A DNA stretch of 64,000 bases from Burkholderia sp. USMB20. GTDB lineage: Bacteria; Pseudomonadota; Gammaproteobacteria; Burkholderiales; Burkholderiaceae. The translations under genes were made by a program, and so were the position numbers. Position 1 is the stretch's first letter; every line of letters starts with the position of its first letter. Shown piece after piece: positions 38,287 to 48,216 of the stretch. The notes beneath the pieces are model-generated. The model saw only the letters and a list, made by a program, of their open reading frames with translations. It searched no databases and was not told the DNA's origin. The stretch covers positions 806,001 through 870,000 of the forward strand of contig NZ_JTAN02000019.1 in assembly GCF_000949135.2 (NCBI RefSeq), given 5' to 3'.

Positions 38287-39797
38287 GACCGGCCTCCCGC
38301 AATCAGTTGATACACGTGTTCCTCCGACGCGTCGGCACCGGTCAGTTCGGCGACCTTGCGGCGGTCGCGTAGCACCGCGATCCGGTGGCTCACGCGCACC
38401 ACTTCGCTGATCTCCGACGAGATGAACAGGATCGCGAGCCCTTGCGCGCAAAGCGCGAGCACGCGCTCCATGATGTCGAATTTCGCGGCGACGTCGATGC
38501 CGCGCGTCGGCTCGTCGAGGATCAGCAGCTTCGGCTCAGTCGCGAGCCAGCGCGCGAGCAGCACCTTCTGCTGGTTGCCGCCCGACAGCAGCCCGATCGG
38601 CTGCTCCGCGTCGCGCGCCTTGATGCCGAGCCGCGCGATGTACGTCTCGGCGAGCTCGCGCTGGCGCGCACGGCTGATCAGCCGCCACCAGCCGCGCCGC
38701 GCCTGCAGCGCAAGGATGATGTTCTCGCGGATCGACAGCGCCGCGACGATGCCCTCCTTCTTGCGATCCTCCGGGCAATACGCGATCCCGTTGCGGACCG
38801 CGTCGTGCGGCGACGCGAGCCGCTTGCGCGCGCCGTCGATCTCGATCGCGCCGGTGTCGGTGCGCTCGGCCGCGAACGCGAGCCGCGCGGTCTCCGTGCG
38901 CCCCGAGCCGAGCAGCCCGGCCAGCCCGACGATTTCGCCGGGCCGCACGTCGAGATCGAGCGGGCTCATCATCCCGCGCCGGCCGACCTGCCGCATCGAC
39001 AGGAACGGCGCGGCCGCATCGGCATCGCGCTGCACGGCCGCCGCGCCCGCCTGCAGCGTGCCGGACATCGGTTCGCGGCCGGTCATCTTCGCGACCAGCA
39101 GGTCGACCGGCAGGTCGCGCGCGAGGTACTCGCCCTCGCGCTCGCCGTTGCGCATCACGGTGATCCGGTCGGACACCGCGTAGGTCTGTTCGAGAAAGTG
39201 CGTGACGAACAGGATCGCGATGCCCGACGCCTTCAGCCGGCGCAGCACGTCGAACAGCCGCGCGACCTCGCCGTCGTCGAGGCTCGACGTCGGTTCGTCG
39301 AGAATCAGCACGCGCGCGTCGACCGACACGGCCCGCGCGATCGCGACCATCTGCTGCACCGCGATCGGATACGCGTCGAGCGAACGCGTGACGTCGAGCG
39401 ACAGGTCGAGCTCGGCGAGCGCATCGCGTGCCCGCGCGTGGATCATCTTCCAGTCGATCGCGCCGCGCCGCATCGGCTGCCGGCCCGCGAAGATGTTCTC
39501 CGCGACCGACAGGTTCGCGCACAGGTTCACTTCCTGGTACAGCGTCTGGATCCCGGCCGCCTCGGCCTCGCGCGGCGCGGCGAAACTCACCGGCGCGCCG
39601 CCGACGCGAATCTCGCCCACGTCGTGCGCGTGCACGCCGGTCAGCACGTTGATCAGCGTCGACTTGCCGGCGCCGTTCTGGCCCATCAGCGCGTGGATCT
39701 CGCCCGGAAACAGCCGGAAGCTCACGCGCTGCAGCGCGTGGACACCCGGAAACGCCTTGTCGATGCCGATCATCTCGACCACCGGCGGACTCGTCAT
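38283..39797 (-). CDS. ytfR: Sugar ABC transporter ATPase, two nucleotide-binding domains (YtfR-like)
   Basis: A 504-residue fused ATPase. Domain 1 has Walker A GQNGAGKSTLINVL near residue 38 and Walker B VLILDEPTSSLD. Domain 2 keeps LLSGGNQQKVLLARWLATEP (signature), LLILDEPTRGID (Walker B) and a degenerate Walker A (GLLGSGRTETARLAF), as is normal in the RbsA/MglA/YtfR class. Start at MTSPPVVEMIGIDKAF. About 70 bases separate it from the binding-protein gene. Confidence 0.92.
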   Translation of the reverse strand: MTSPPVVEMIGIDKAFPGVHALQRVSFRLFPGEIHALMGQNGAGKSTLINVLTGVHAHDVGEIRVGGAPVSFAAPREAEAAGIQTLYQEVNLCANLSVAENIFAGRQPMRRGAIDWKMIHARARDALAELDLSLDVTRSLDAYPIAVQQMVAIARAVSVDARVLILDEPTSSLDDGEVARLFDVLRRLKASGIAILFVTHFLEQTYAVSDRITVMRNGEREGEYLARDLPVDLLVAKMTGREPMSGTLQAGAAAVQRDADAAAPFLSMRQVGRRGMMSPLDLDVRPGEIVGLAGLLGSGRTETARLAFAAERTDTGAIEIDGARKRLASPHDAVRNGIAYCPEDRKKEGIVAALSIRENIILALQARRGWWRLISRARQRELAETYIARLGIKARDAEQPIGLLSGGNQQKVLLARWLATEPKLLILDEPTRGIDVAAKFDIMERVLALCAQGLAILFISSEISEVVRVSHRIAVLRDRRKVAELTGADASEEHVYQLIAGGRS

Positions 39798-39865
39798 GGA
39801 TCGCCCTCGATTCGAAGCGGCGGCCGGACGGCGTCGAACGCGCCGCCGCCCGCGTGCGCCGGGAT

Positions 39866-40828
39866 TCAGTACTTGCGGGTCGGCAGCACCTGCGCCGCGA
39901 CGCTCATCGGGAACACCGTCTCGTTCGTGACGATGCGCTTCGGCAGCTGCTTGCCGGCGACCACGTCTTTCACCGCGGTCATCAGCTGCGGGCCGAGCAG
40001 CGGGCTGCATTCGACGTCGACGTTGATCTTGCCGGCGACCATCGCCTGGAAGCCGCCCTTGGTCGCATCGAACGACACGACGCTCACGTCCTTGCCGGGC
40101 TTGATGCCGGCCTCTTCCATCGCCTGGATCGCGCCGAGCGCCATGTCGTCGTTGTGCGCGTAGACGACGTTGATCTGCTTGCCGTAAGTCTTCGCGAACG
40201 CTTCCATCACCTGCTTGCCGCCGGCGAGCGTGAAGTCGCCGCTTTGCGACGCGATCACCTTGAACTTCGGATTGTTCTTGATCACTTCGAGCAGGCCCGC
40301 GCGGCGGTCGTTGGCGGGCGCCGAGCCGACCGTGCCCTGCAGCTCGACGATGTTGACCGGGCCCGCGTCGTTCCTGTAGCGCTCTTCCAGCCAGTGGCCC
40401 GCGCGCCGCCCTTCCTCGAGGAAGTCCGAACCGATCATCGTCACGTACAGCGATGGATCCTTCACGTCGACGCCGCGATCGGTCAGGATCACCGGAATAC
40501 GGGCCGCCTTCGCTTCGGTCAGCACCGGCTCCCAGCCCGACTCGACGACCGGCGAGAACGCGATCACGTCGACCTTCTGCGCGATGAACGAGCGGATCGC
40601 GCGGATCTGGTTCTCCTGCTTCTGCTGCGCGTCCGAGAATTTCAGGTTGATGCCGGCCTCCTTCGCCGCGCCCTTCACCGACACGGTGTTCGCGGTGCGC
40701 CACGCGCTTTCCGCGCCGACCTGCGAGAACCCGAGCGTGATCGCCTTTTGCTGCGCGTGCGCGCCGGTGGCCAGCACCGTCGCCGCGGCGACGATCGCGC
40801 CGGCCGCCAGCTTCCTGATGAATGTCAT
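39866..40828 (-). CDS. ytfQ: Periplasmic sugar-binding protein (YtfQ-like)
   Basis: A 320-residue class I periplasmic binding protein with a cleavable signal (FIRKLAAGAIVAAATVLATG, cleavage after AHAQ). The mature part begins KAITLGFSQVGAESAWRTAN, very similar to the galactofuranose-binding YtfQ. VDVIAFSPVVESGWEPVL and VVYAHNDDMALGAIQAMEEA are standard PBP motifs. It captures the sugar for YtfR/YtfT/YjfF. I start it at the ATG giving MTFIRK; upstream residues are not family-like. Confidence 0.9.
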   Translation of the reverse strand: MTFIRKLAAGAIVAAATVLATGAHAQQKAITLGFSQVGAESAWRTANTVSVKGAAKEAGINLKFSDAQQKQENQIRAIRSFIAQKVDVIAFSPVVESGWEPVLTEAKAARIPVILTDRGVDVKDPSLYVTMIGSDFLEEGRRAGHWLEERYRNDAGPVNIVELQGTVGSAPANDRRAGLLEVIKNNPKFKVIASQSGDFTLAGGKQVMEAFAKTYGKQINVVYAHNDDMALGAIQAMEEAGIKPGKDVSVVSFDATKGGFQAMVAGKINVDVECSPLLGPQLMTAVKDVVAGKQLPKRIVTNETVFPMSVAAQVLPTRKY

Positions 40829-41225
40829 GGTCCGTCTCCGATGGTGTCGTTGTATGCCGCGGCGCCGGCCTGGCGCGGTGCCGTGTCGTGCTGTTGTGGT
40901 TCTGCGTGGCACGGGCGCGGTTCGGGGCGATGCGGCCCGGCCGTTGCGGCCGGCCCGAGATGTACGCCCCGGATCAGTCTAGGAACAAGTCCGATAACCT
41001 TCCAATGAAATATTGGATTGAAGCGATATCGGTCTCGGCATACGTATAAACACCTAAGCGGGCGGGGCCGCGTCGTGAAATGAACTCGGGGCAATCAACG
41101 AGAACGCCACACGGACGGTTTTTCTCCATGATCGGCCGGCGCAACGGTAACGGCATCGCTCCGAAAGCACGGCGCACGCTTCTTGCTGTCACGCTCCGAA
41201 TCGCGCGAACGACAAGGAGAAGACG
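40829..41225. promoter_or_regulatory. Divergent intergenic region of ytfQ and the topoisomerase, with an inverted repeat
   Basis: No gene. TCCAAT-GAAAT-ATTGGA at 41001-41017 is a perfect 6-base inverted repeat about 175 bases upstream of the ytfQ start. It is a plausible operator for a sugar-responsive regulator that is not encoded nearby. An AAGGAG site directly precedes the topoisomerase ATG. Confidence 0.4.
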
Positions 41226-42368
41226 ATGCCCGCAGCAGCGACGAGCGGAACCCGCACCGCCGATGCGCGGATCGACCGCGCGCGTCGATCGACGCATCGC
41301 AGCATGAAGACGCGCACGCCCCGCGCGGCACCTTCGGACGCAGACGTGTCCGCCGTGCCGCTGCGCCACGTCGACGACCGGCGCCCCGGCTACACGCGCC
41401 GGCGGCTGCGCAACGGCTTCGCGTACTACGCGCCGGACGGCACGCGGATCCGCGACGCCGACGAGATCGCCCGCATCAACGCGCTCGCGATTCCGCCCGC
41501 CTACACCGACGTGTGGATCTGCACGGACCCGCGCGGCCATTTGCAGGCGACGGGGCGCGACGCGCGCGGACGCAAGCAGTATCGTTATCACCCGCAGTGG
41601 CGCGCGACACGCGACGCGAACAAGTACGCACGGATGGCTGAATTCGCCCGCGCGCTGCCGCGCATCCGCGCACGCGTCGCGCGCGATCTCGCGCTGCCCG
41701 GCATGCCGCGCGCGAAGATCGTCGCGACGGTCGTCCGGCTGCTCGACACGACGCTCGCGCGGATCGGCAACGCCGAATATGCACGCGAGAACGCGTCGTA
41801 CGGGCTGACGACGCTGCGCAAGCGCCACGTGACGATCGGTCCGGGACAGGTGCGGCTGCGCTTCACGGGCAAGAGCGGGATCGAGCACGACGTGACGGTC
41901 GACGACCCGCGCGTCGGCCGCATCGTGCGCCGTTGCGCGGAGCTGCCGGGACACGAGCTGTTCCAGTATCTGGACGAAGACGGCACGCGCCATTCGGTCG
42001 GCTCGTGCGACGTGAACGACTATCTGCGCGACGCAGCGGGCGCGGCATTCACGGCCAAGGATTACCGGACGTGGGCAGGCAGCGTGCAGGCGCTGGCGTT
42101 GCTGCGGCGCATCCCGCAGCAGGACGTCGCGCACGCCAGCAAGCAGATCGTCGAAACGGTGCGCACCGTCGCCGAGGTCTTGCGCAACACGCCGGCCGTG
42201 TGCCGGCGCTGCTACATTCATCCGGTGGTGCTCGATACGTTCGAGGCCGGGATGCTCGCGGCGCTGCAGGTGCGCCGCACGCCGAGGGGGCTGCGCGTCG
42301 ACGAAGCGGCGTTCGCGGCGCTGCTCGAGCAGGCGGCGCGGCAAGCGGTCAAGCGATCGAACAAGTGA
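41226..42368 (+). CDS. DNA topoisomerase IB (poxvirus type)
   Basis: A 380-residue type IB topoisomerase that relaxes supercoils by a 3'-phosphotyrosine intermediate. Motifs in order: RKQYRYHPQWRATRDANKY, SYGLTTLRKRHV (catalytic Arg and following Lys region), RFTGKSGIEH, AKDYRTWAGSVQAL (second Arg/His region), and CRRCYIHPVVLDTF with the nucleophile Tyr330. Length suits the bacterial poxvirus-like subfamily. It has an AAGGAG ribosome-binding site. It converges on pqqE with 28 bases between the stops and has no evident functional tie to its neighbours. Confidence 0.93.
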   Translation: MPAAATSGTRTADARIDRARRSTHRSMKTRTPRAAPSDADVSAVPLRHVDDRRPGYTRRRLRNGFAYYAPDGTRIRDADEIARINALAIPPAYTDVWICTDPRGHLQATGRDARGRKQYRYHPQWRATRDANKYARMAEFARALPRIRARVARDLALPGMPRAKIVATVVRLLDTTLARIGNAEYARENASYGLTTLRKRHVTIGPGQVRLRFTGKSGIEHDVTVDDPRVGRIVRRCAELPGHELFQYLDEDGTRHSVGSCDVNDYLRDAAGAAFTAKDYRTWAGSVQALALLRRIPQQDVAHASKQIVETVRTVAEVLRNTPAVCRRCYIHPVVLDTFEAGMLAALQVRRTPRGLRVDEAAFAALLEQAARQAVKRSNK

Positions 42369-42396
42369 GGCTCACCGACGCGCCGCCCGCTGCCGC

Positions 42397-43521
42397 TCAA
42401 CTCGCGATCGAATTCGCAATACTGCGAAAGATCAGCGGCCGCTCGTCCTCCCGCCCTGCCCGCCGCGCGAACTGCACGACCTGTTCGACCCGGCCGTGAT
42501 GTTCGGACTTCGCGCAGACCGGATCGGCCTGCGCCGGGTCGCCGGCCAGCATGTATGCCTGGCAGCGGCACCCGCCGTGATCCGTGTGACGCTCGTCGCA
42601 GGTGCGGCACGGATCGCGCATCCACCCGTCGCCGCGAAACGCGTTGAATGCGTCGCTGTCGTACCAGATCTCCTTCAGCGACCGGTCGCGCACGTTCGGC
42701 AGCGCGAGGCCCGGCAACCCGCGCGCGGCATGGCACGGCAGCGCGGTGCCGTCCGGCGCGACGCCGAGGAACACCGAGCCCCAGCCGTTCATGCAGGCCT
42801 TCGGCCGCTGCTCGAAGTAGTCGGGCACGACGAACAGGATCTTGCACCGTTCGCCGACGAGCTTCCGGTAGCGATTGACCGTTTCCTCCGCTTCGCGCAG
42901 CTGTTCGGCGGTCGGCATCAGCTGGTCACGATTCAGCATCGCCCAGCCGTAGTACTGCGTGTTGGCAAGCTCGAGAAAATCCGCGCCGAGGTCGAGCGCC
43001 ATCTCGATGATCTGGCCGACGTGCGGCAGGTTGTACCGGTGCAGCACGCAGTTCAGCACCATCGGATAGCCATGCGACTTGATCAGCCGCCCGACGCCGC
43101 GCTTGAGGTCGAAGGTGCGCGTGCTGGTCAGGAAGTCATTCAGCTCGCGCGTCGAATCCTGCAGCGACAGCTGGACATGATCGAGGCCGGCCGCCTTGAG
43201 CCGGCCGATGCGCGTGGCATTCAGGCCCACGCCCGACGTGATCAGGTTGGTATAGAAACCCAGCGACCGCGCGTGCTCGACCAGCACCTCCAGATCGTCG
43301 CGCTGCAGCGGTTCGCCGCCGGAAAAGCCGATCTGCGCGGCGCCGAGCGCGCGCGCGTCGCTGATCACCGTGCGCCACGCGTCGGTGTCGAGCTCCGCGC
43401 CGTGCGTCGCGAAGTCGACGGGGTTGTAGCAGAACGCGCAGTGCAGCGGACAGCGGTACGTGAGCTCGGCGAGCAGCCACAGCGGCGCGCTCGGGCGGTT
43501 CGGAGGCGGTGTCAAGTCCAT
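42397..43521 (-). CDS. pqqE: PqqA peptide cyclase, radical SAM
   Basis: A 374-residue radical SAM enzyme that links the Glu and Tyr side chains of PqqA. The SAM cluster motif is CPLHCAFC (C-x3-C-x2-C) near residue 25. GFSGGEPL is the SAM-binding GGE motif. The C-terminal SPASM region has CMNGWGSVFLGVAPDGTALP, CHAARG and CRTCDERHTDHGGCRCQAY, holding auxiliary Fe-S clusters. Start is the ATG one base after the pqqD stop. Last gene of the pqqABCDE operon. Confidence 0.97.
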   Translation of the reverse strand: MDLTPPPNRPSAPLWLLAELTYRCPLHCAFCYNPVDFATHGAELDTDAWRTVISDARALGAAQIGFSGGEPLQRDDLEVLVEHARSLGFYTNLITSGVGLNATRIGRLKAAGLDHVQLSLQDSTRELNDFLTSTRTFDLKRGVGRLIKSHGYPMVLNCVLHRYNLPHVGQIIEMALDLGADFLELANTQYYGWAMLNRDQLMPTAEQLREAEETVNRYRKLVGERCKILFVVPDYFEQRPKACMNGWGSVFLGVAPDGTALPCHAARGLPGLALPNVRDRSLKEIWYDSDAFNAFRGDGWMRDPCRTCDERHTDHGGCRCQAYMLAGDPAQADPVCAKSEHHGRVEQVVQFARRAGREDERPLIFRSIANSIAS

Positions 43522-43522
43522 G

Positions 43523-43804
43523 TCAGTCGAGCCAGCCGCGCAGTCGCGCATGATCGAGGAAGCGATAGACGTCCGACGCGAGATCCGACGTGCTGAACAG
43601 CCGCTCGAGCTCGTCGATGATGTCGTCGAGCTCGCGCTTGCCGTCGCAGCGCGCGAGGATCTCGCCCGCGCTCGGGTTGAGCCGGACCATGCCTTCCGGA
43701 TACAGGAGCACGTACGCATCCTGGGCCGCCTCCCACTGCAGGCGGTACATGCCCCTCAGCGCGGGGCGCAGCGGCACGCCGCTGACGGCTTCGTTGGAGT
43801 TCAT
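43523..43804 (-). CDS. pqqD: PQQ biosynthesis peptide chaperone
   Basis: A 93-residue RiPP-recognition protein that binds PqqA and presents it to PqqE. The stretch [20 protein letters not shown] followed by DDIIDEL is characteristic. Its ATG overlaps the pqqC stop by four bases (ATGA), and its stop is one base before pqqE. Confidence 0.95.
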   Translation of the reverse strand: MNSNEAVSGVPLRPALRGMYRLQWEAAQDAYVLLYPEGMVRLNPSAGEILARCDGKRELDDIIDELERLFSTSDLASDVYRFLDHARLRGWLD

Positions 43805-44520
43805 GCGGGGTACGCCTTTTCAATCGCGTCGAGAATCGACCACAGCACATCCAGCTTGAACGACAGGATGTCGAGCGCGCGCCGTTGCGCGTCCGGTGTC
43901 GTGAAATGGCTCAGCGTCACCGCGAGCCCGTGTTCGACGTCGCGCTGCGCGAGCGGCACGCGGCTGCGGAAATACTGCAGCCCGTCCGCCTCGATCCACG
44001 GATAGTGGGACGGCCAGCCCGCGAGCCGGTCGAGGTGGATCTGCGGCGCGAACATCTCGGTCAGCGACGAGCACACGGCCTCCTGCCACGGCGCGTGCCG
44101 CGCGAAATTGACGTAGGCGTCGACCGCGAACCGCACGCCGGGCAGCACGTGCGCGAGCGACCACAGCTCCGAGCGCTCGATGCCGACCGCCTCGCCGAGC
44201 CGCGCCCAGGCCTCGATCCCGCCTTCCTGGCCGCCGTGACCGTCGTGGTCGAGAATCCGCTCGACCCACATCCGGCGCGTGTCGCGGTCCGGGCAGTTGG
44301 ACAGGATCGCCGCGTCCTTCAGCGGAATGCTGACCTGATAGTAGAAGCGGTTCGCGACCCAGCCGCGGATCTGCGCCGGCGAGCACGCGCCGGTGTTCAA
44401 GCGCCGGTTGAACGGATGATGGATGTGGTAGCGCGATTCGAGCGCGCGCAGGCGCGCCTCGAACTCCTGCGCACTCCAGGGCGTCGCGTGCAGCGCCGCG
44501 GCGGGAATCGGTGCGTTCAT
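43801..44520 (-). CDS. pqqC: Pyrroloquinoline-quinone synthase
   Basis: A 239-residue cofactorless oxidase that carries out the last ring closure and oxidation to PQQ. Family features include [40 protein letters not shown] and [20 protein letters not shown] with the active-site histidines. Start [10 protein letters not shown]. Coupled to pqqD by an ATGA overlap and two bases after pqqB. Confidence 0.97.
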   Translation of the reverse strand: MNAPIPAAALHATPWSAQEFEARLRALESRYHIHHPFNRRLNTGACSPAQIRGWVANRFYYQVSIPLKDAAILSNCPDRDTRRMWVERILDHDGHGGQEGGIEAWARLGEAVGIERSELWSLAHVLPGVRFAVDAYVNFARHAPWQEAVCSSLTEMFAPQIHLDRLAGWPSHYPWIEADGLQYFRSRVPLAQRDVEHGLAVTLSHFTTPDAQRRALDILSFKLDVLWSILDAIEKAYPA

Positions 44521-44522
44521 GG

Positions 44523-45446
44523 TCAGACCTCGAATTGCATGCCGTCGTGGGCGACCTCGATGCCGTGCTCGCGCAACTGCGCGCACTGCGCGGAACCGGG
44601 GTCGAGAATCGGATTCGTGTTGTTGATGTGCGTGAGGACCTTGCGCGTGTGCGCCGGCAACTGCCCCAACTGCTCGATCATCCCCGGCCGCGCCGCGTCG
44701 CCGCACTGCGCGAGATGCCCCATGTCGGCCGCGTGCTTCGACGACAGGCCGAGGTCGATCATCTCGGTGCCAGTCCAGAAGGTGCCGTCCACCAGCACGA
44801 GATCGGCGTCGCGCATCGCGGCGCGCGCGCCGTCGTCGACGTCGGCGAGCCCCGGCGCGTAGAACGCGTGTCGGCCGGTCGCCGTATCTTCGATCAGGAG
44901 TGCGATGTTGTCGCCCGGCACGCTCGCCTCGCGGCGCGGCGAATACGGCGGCGGCTTGCTGTCGACCGGCACGGCGGTGAAGCGAAGGCCGCCGGCGCCC
45001 GCGATCGCGAACGGCTGGCCCGGCGCGATCGGGTGGACGTCGACCCCGCAGTAGTGGCCGAGCAGCGGCACGAGCGGCAGCCCGGTCGACAGGTCGTCGA
45101 GCACCGGTGCGCTCGCGTACAGCGGCAGCGGCGACGTGCGCTCTCGCAGCATCAGCAGGCCCGTCACGTGATCGATCTGCGCGTCGCACAGCACGACGGC
45201 GACGATCGCGCTGTCGCGGATCGCGCGGGCGGGCTGCAGGTCGGGGGCGGCGCGCAGTTGCGCGAGGATGTCCGGCGACGCGTTCACCAGCACCCAGTCG
45301 ATGCCGTCGCCGCTGACGGCGATCGACGATTGCGTGCGCGGCACGATGCCGTCGGTGCCGGCCCGCGCGCGACGGCAGTTGCCGCAGTTGCAGTTCCATT
45401 GCGGCAGCCCGCCGCCGGCGCCCGAGCCGAGTATCTTGATCTTCAT
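44523..45446 (-). CDS. pqqB: PQQ biosynthesis protein B, metallo-beta-lactamase fold
   Basis: A 307-residue protein with the start [20 protein letters not shown] and a four-Cys element around [10 protein letters not shown], as in PqqB, plus [17 protein letters not shown] in place of the usual HxHxDH motif. It hydroxylates the Tyr moiety of the cross-linked peptide in current models. About 65 bases downstream of pqqA. Confidence 0.95.
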   Translation of the reverse strand: MKIKILGSGAGGGLPQWNCNCGNCRRARAGTDGIVPRTQSSIAVSGDGIDWVLVNASPDILAQLRAAPDLQPARAIRDSAIVAVVLCDAQIDHVTGLLMLRERTSPLPLYASAPVLDDLSTGLPLVPLLGHYCGVDVHPIAPGQPFAIAGAGGLRFTAVPVDSKPPPYSPRREASVPGDNIALLIEDTATGRHAFYAPGLADVDDGARAAMRDADLVLVDGTFWTGTEMIDLGLSSKHAADMGHLAQCGDAARPGMIEQLGQLPAHTRKVLTHINNTNPILDPGSAQCAQLREHGIEVAHDGMQFEV

Positions 45447-45510
45447 CTGCGTGTGCTCCGGGTGCCGCCCGCATCGTGTCCGTCGATGCGGGCGGCACTG
45501 CGCGCGTCGA

Positions 45511-45585
45511 TCAGCGGTTGGCGATGTACATCGTGATTTCGAAACCGAAACGCAGGTCGGTATAAGCCGGGGTGGTCCACTGCAT
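45511..45585 (-). CDS. pqqA: PQQ precursor peptide
   Basis: A 24-residue peptide gene. The sequence starts [17 protein letters not shown] and continues with TMYIANR. Glu16 and Tyr20 (E-x3-Y) are the residues that become PQQ. A strong site AGGAGA lies eight bases before the ATG. It is first in the pqqABCDE operon, with a sigma-54-type promoter about 65 bases upstream. Confidence 0.97.
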   Translation of the reverse strand: MQWTTPAYTDLRFGFEITMYIANR

Positions 45586-45651
45586 GATGTGTCTCCTGGT
45601 TGAGTTGGTGAGTCGAACAAACCGCATCGATCGAGCGGCCGATACCCATTC

Positions 45652-45667
45652 AGCAAGGAGCGTGCCG
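45652..45667 (-). promoter_or_regulatory. Sigma-54 (-24/-12) promoter of pqqA
   Basis: On the minus strand the sequence reads CGGCACG-CTCC-TTGCT, matching the consensus TGGCACG-N4-TTGCW at all but the first base with exact spacing. Transcription would start about 55 bases ahead of pqqA. A sigma-54 activator gene lies directly upstream (45878-47893), supporting the call. Confidence 0.75.
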
Positions 45668-45827
45668 GGGCCGGATTTGCGTCGCGCAGCGGTGTGCGAA
45701 GGCGTGCGGCCACCGCCGGGTGGTCACGGCACCGGAATCCTTACGATTGACCGACATAAACATTTCAGAATCCGTCGAGCGACGGTTCACGATGCGCGCG
45801 GCCTGGTGAGCAAGTGTTGAATCCTTG

Positions 45828-45861
45828 AACACCGGGTGTTGCAACCTGACACACCGGTGTG
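45828..45861 (-). promoter_or_regulatory. Paired palindromes, probable activator binding sites (UAS)
   Basis: AACACC-G-GGTGTT (45828-45840) and CACACCGGTGTG (45850-45861) are two perfect palindromes whose centres lie about 21 bases apart, two helical turns. They are 160-190 bases upstream of the -24/-12 element. The minus strand of the first reads GCAACACCCGGTG; the GCAACACCCG part recurs upstream of the alcohol dehydrogenase and acs. Confidence 0.6.
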
Positions 45862-45877
45862 ACAGTCGCGGCTTCCG

Positions 45878-47893
45878 TCAGGGTTCGTCCGGCTCCAGCG
45901 CATCCGGCCCGGCGGCCGGCATCTTGCGGTAGATCGTGTTGCGCGACACGCCGAGCGCGCGTGCGGCGGCGGACACGTTGCCGCCATGACGCGCGAGCGC
46001 GGCCGCGATCGCGGATGCGGCCACGTCCTGCAACCGCGCATCACCGGCCGTGGTCGCGTTCGCGAACGCTGGCGCCTCCGCTGCGAGCGCTGGCGGCGCA
46101 GCGGCGCCCTGCGCCGCCGCGCCACAGTCGCGCCGCACGTCGTCGAAGAAGTCGTCCGGCAAATGCTCGCAGCGGATCTCGCAGTCGTCGTCGACCATCG
46201 CGGCCGCGGTGCGCAGCAGGTTCGCGAGCTGCCGGAAGTTGCCCGGCCACGCGCAACGCTCGAACAGCGCCATCACGTCGGGCGCGACGCTCAATGGCCG
46301 GCGGCCGGGCCCCGACAGCGTCTCCCGCTGCAGCATCTTCTGGACGACCACCGCGAGGTCCGTGCGGTCGCGCAGCGGCGGCAGCCGCACGACGAGGCCG
46401 TTGAGCCGGTAGTACAGGTCCTCGCGGAAGCGGTTCTGCGCGATCATCTCGCGCAGGTCGCGGTGGGTCGCGCAGATGATCGCGATGTCGACGCCGATCG
46501 CCTTCGTCGAGCCGAGCGGATTGACGATGCGCTCCTGCAGCACGCGCAGCAGCCGCACCTGCAGCGGATACGGCATGTCGCCGATTTCGTCGAGAAACAG
46601 CGTGCCGCCGTTGGCCTGCAGCAGCTTGCCGGTCGCGCCCTTGCGGCGGGCGCCGGTAAACGCGCCCTCCTCATAGCCGAACAGTTCGGATTCGATCAGC
46701 GTCTCCGGAATCGACGCGCAGTTGACGGCGACGAACGGCCCGTCGCGGCGCGGCGAGTCGTTGTGGATCGCCTGCGCGAGCAGTTCCTTGCCGGTGCCGG
46801 TTTCGCCGGTGATCAGCACCGGAATGTCCTTGCCGATCACCTTGCGGATCTTCGCGATCACCGCCGCGACCTGTGGATCGCCGGTGTCGAGATAGCTGAG
46901 GCGCGACAGGCTCGCCGCGCCCTGCGCGGCAGGCGGCCGCGCGGCGGGCGCGGCGCCGTCGTGCACCTCGGCGGGCCGGCTGCCCTCGGCCCGCAACGCG
47001 CGCCGGAACTGCACGCGCGCGCAGACCACCGCGCCGTTGCCGAGGTTCAGCGACACGTGCGGCTCGGTGCTCGCGCGCATCCGGTCGATCAGTTGCGCGC
47101 TCGTCACGTCGAACAGCGACGCGAGCGTATGCGCGCGCAGCGCGGCAAGCGGCATCCCGAGCTGGAACTGCGCGCTGCGGTTCGCCGACAGGAAGCGGCC
47201 GTCGGCGGTGAACGCGACGATCCCTTCCATCAGCGTGCCGAGGAATTCCGGGCGGCCGTGGAACGACACCTGCAGCGTCTCCTGGAAGGTCGTCGTGAAC
47301 AGGTGGTTCTCGATCATCTGCACCGACATCTTCGCGAGCGCCATCGTGTGCTGGTGATAGCTGCGGTGGTCGCCCGTCACGTCGAGCACGCCGATCGCGT
47401 CGCCGTACGGATCGAGAATCGGCACGCTCGAGCAGGTCAGGAAATGGTTCGCGGCCAGGAAGTGCTGGTCGCCGTGCACGACCATCGGACACAGCTCCGC
47501 GAGCGCGGTGCCGATCGCGTTGGTGCCCTGCCGGTTCTCGGCCCAGTTCGCGCCGGGGCGCAGCGCGACCCGTTCCGCGCGCCGCAGGAAATCGTCGTCG
47601 CCGATCGAATGCAGGATCAGCCCTTCCGCATCGGTCAGCACGATCATGCTCTGCGTATTGACGATCTGCTCGTGCAGCGTCTCCATCACGGGCATCGCAT
47701 GCACGCACAGCACGCGGTTCTGCTCGCGCTTGAGCGCCAGCGCGGCGCCGGACAGCAGGTCGTAGTCGGGACGTGCCGACGCCTGCAGGCCGAACGTCTC
47801 GGACCGCTCATGGGACTTCTGGATCGTCGGCGTCGGCCAGCCGGGCGCATGCGTGGCCCGTGCGTTGGCCGTCGGATGAACGTCATCGCGCAT
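45878..47893 (-). CDS. Sigma-54-dependent activator, AcoR type (GAF-AAA+-Fis)
   Basis: A 671-residue enhancer-binding protein. The N-terminal sensor (about 60-200) is a GAF domain with the AcoR-like stretch [24 protein letters not shown]-like part follows ([20 protein letters not shown]). The AAA+ domain has Walker A GETGTGKE, the sigma-54 contact loop [12 protein letters not shown], Walker [12 protein letters not shown], and ends with a Fis-type helix-turn-helix ([20 protein letters not shown]). Relatives sense alcohols, aldehydes or acetoin. It is transcribed toward pqqA and is the obvious activator of the -24/-12 promoters in this island. Start at 47893 is by family N-terminus. Confidence 0.92.
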   Translation of the reverse strand: MRDDVHPTANARATHAPGWPTPTIQKSHERSETFGLQASARPDYDLLSGAALALKREQNRVLCVHAMPVMETLHEQIVNTQSMIVLTDAEGLILHSIGDDDFLRRAERVALRPGANWAENRQGTNAIGTALAELCPMVVHGDQHFLAANHFLTCSSVPILDPYGDAIGVLDVTGDHRSYHQHTMALAKMSVQMIENHLFTTTFQETLQVSFHGRPEFLGTLMEGIVAFTADGRFLSANRSAQFQLGMPLAALRAHTLASLFDVTSAQLIDRMRASTEPHVSLNLGNGAVVCARVQFRRALRAEGSRPAEVHDGAAPAARPPAAQGAASLSRLSYLDTGDPQVAAVIAKIRKVIGKDIPVLITGETGTGKELLAQAIHNDSPRRDGPFVAVNCASIPETLIESELFGYEEGAFTGARRKGATGKLLQANGGTLFLDEIGDMPYPLQVRLLRVLQERIVNPLGSTKAIGVDIAIICATHRDLREMIAQNRFREDLYYRLNGLVVRLPPLRDRTDLAVVVQKMLQRETLSGPGRRPLSVAPDVMALFERCAWPGNFRQLANLLRTAAAMVDDDCEIRCEHLPDDFFDDVRRDCGAAAQGAAAPPALAAEAPAFANATTAGDARLQDVAASAIAAALARHGGNVSAAARALGVSRNTIYRKMPAAGPDALEPDEP

Positions 47894-48216
47894 TGTCTCC
47901 TCCGGGGATCCTTCCGGTCGTGCCGGACTCTTTGCCCTTGATGCAAGCAAACATCGGGCCACGACGGGATGCGCGCACGATCTGGTTTCGTTGCATCGCC
48001 GCGCCGACCGAAATTGAAAGGGAAATGAAATGACGGCACTGGCTTGCCGTCGATGCGGCGTGCCGCGCGCGTGGTCGACGTGATAACGTGAAACGCACGC
48101 GTGCCGCCACCCGGACGAATCCCTATCTTCATCGCCGGCGCGAATCTGGCTTCATACGGGTCGAGCGCGGCCGCATCGCGCGATTGCCTTTCCCTCTCCG
48201 TCTATACCCTGCCGAC
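47894..48216. other. Divergent gap between the activator and the aminopeptidase
   Basis: No gene supported. The 323 bases should hold divergent promoters. I see no clear -24/-12 element and no strong operator-like palindrome. Confidence 0.4.

Noticed and set aside
45986-47941. A 651-codon plus-strand frame opposite the sigma-54 activator
   Set aside because: Antisense shadow; the activator has GAF, AAA+ and Fis motifs in the other strand.
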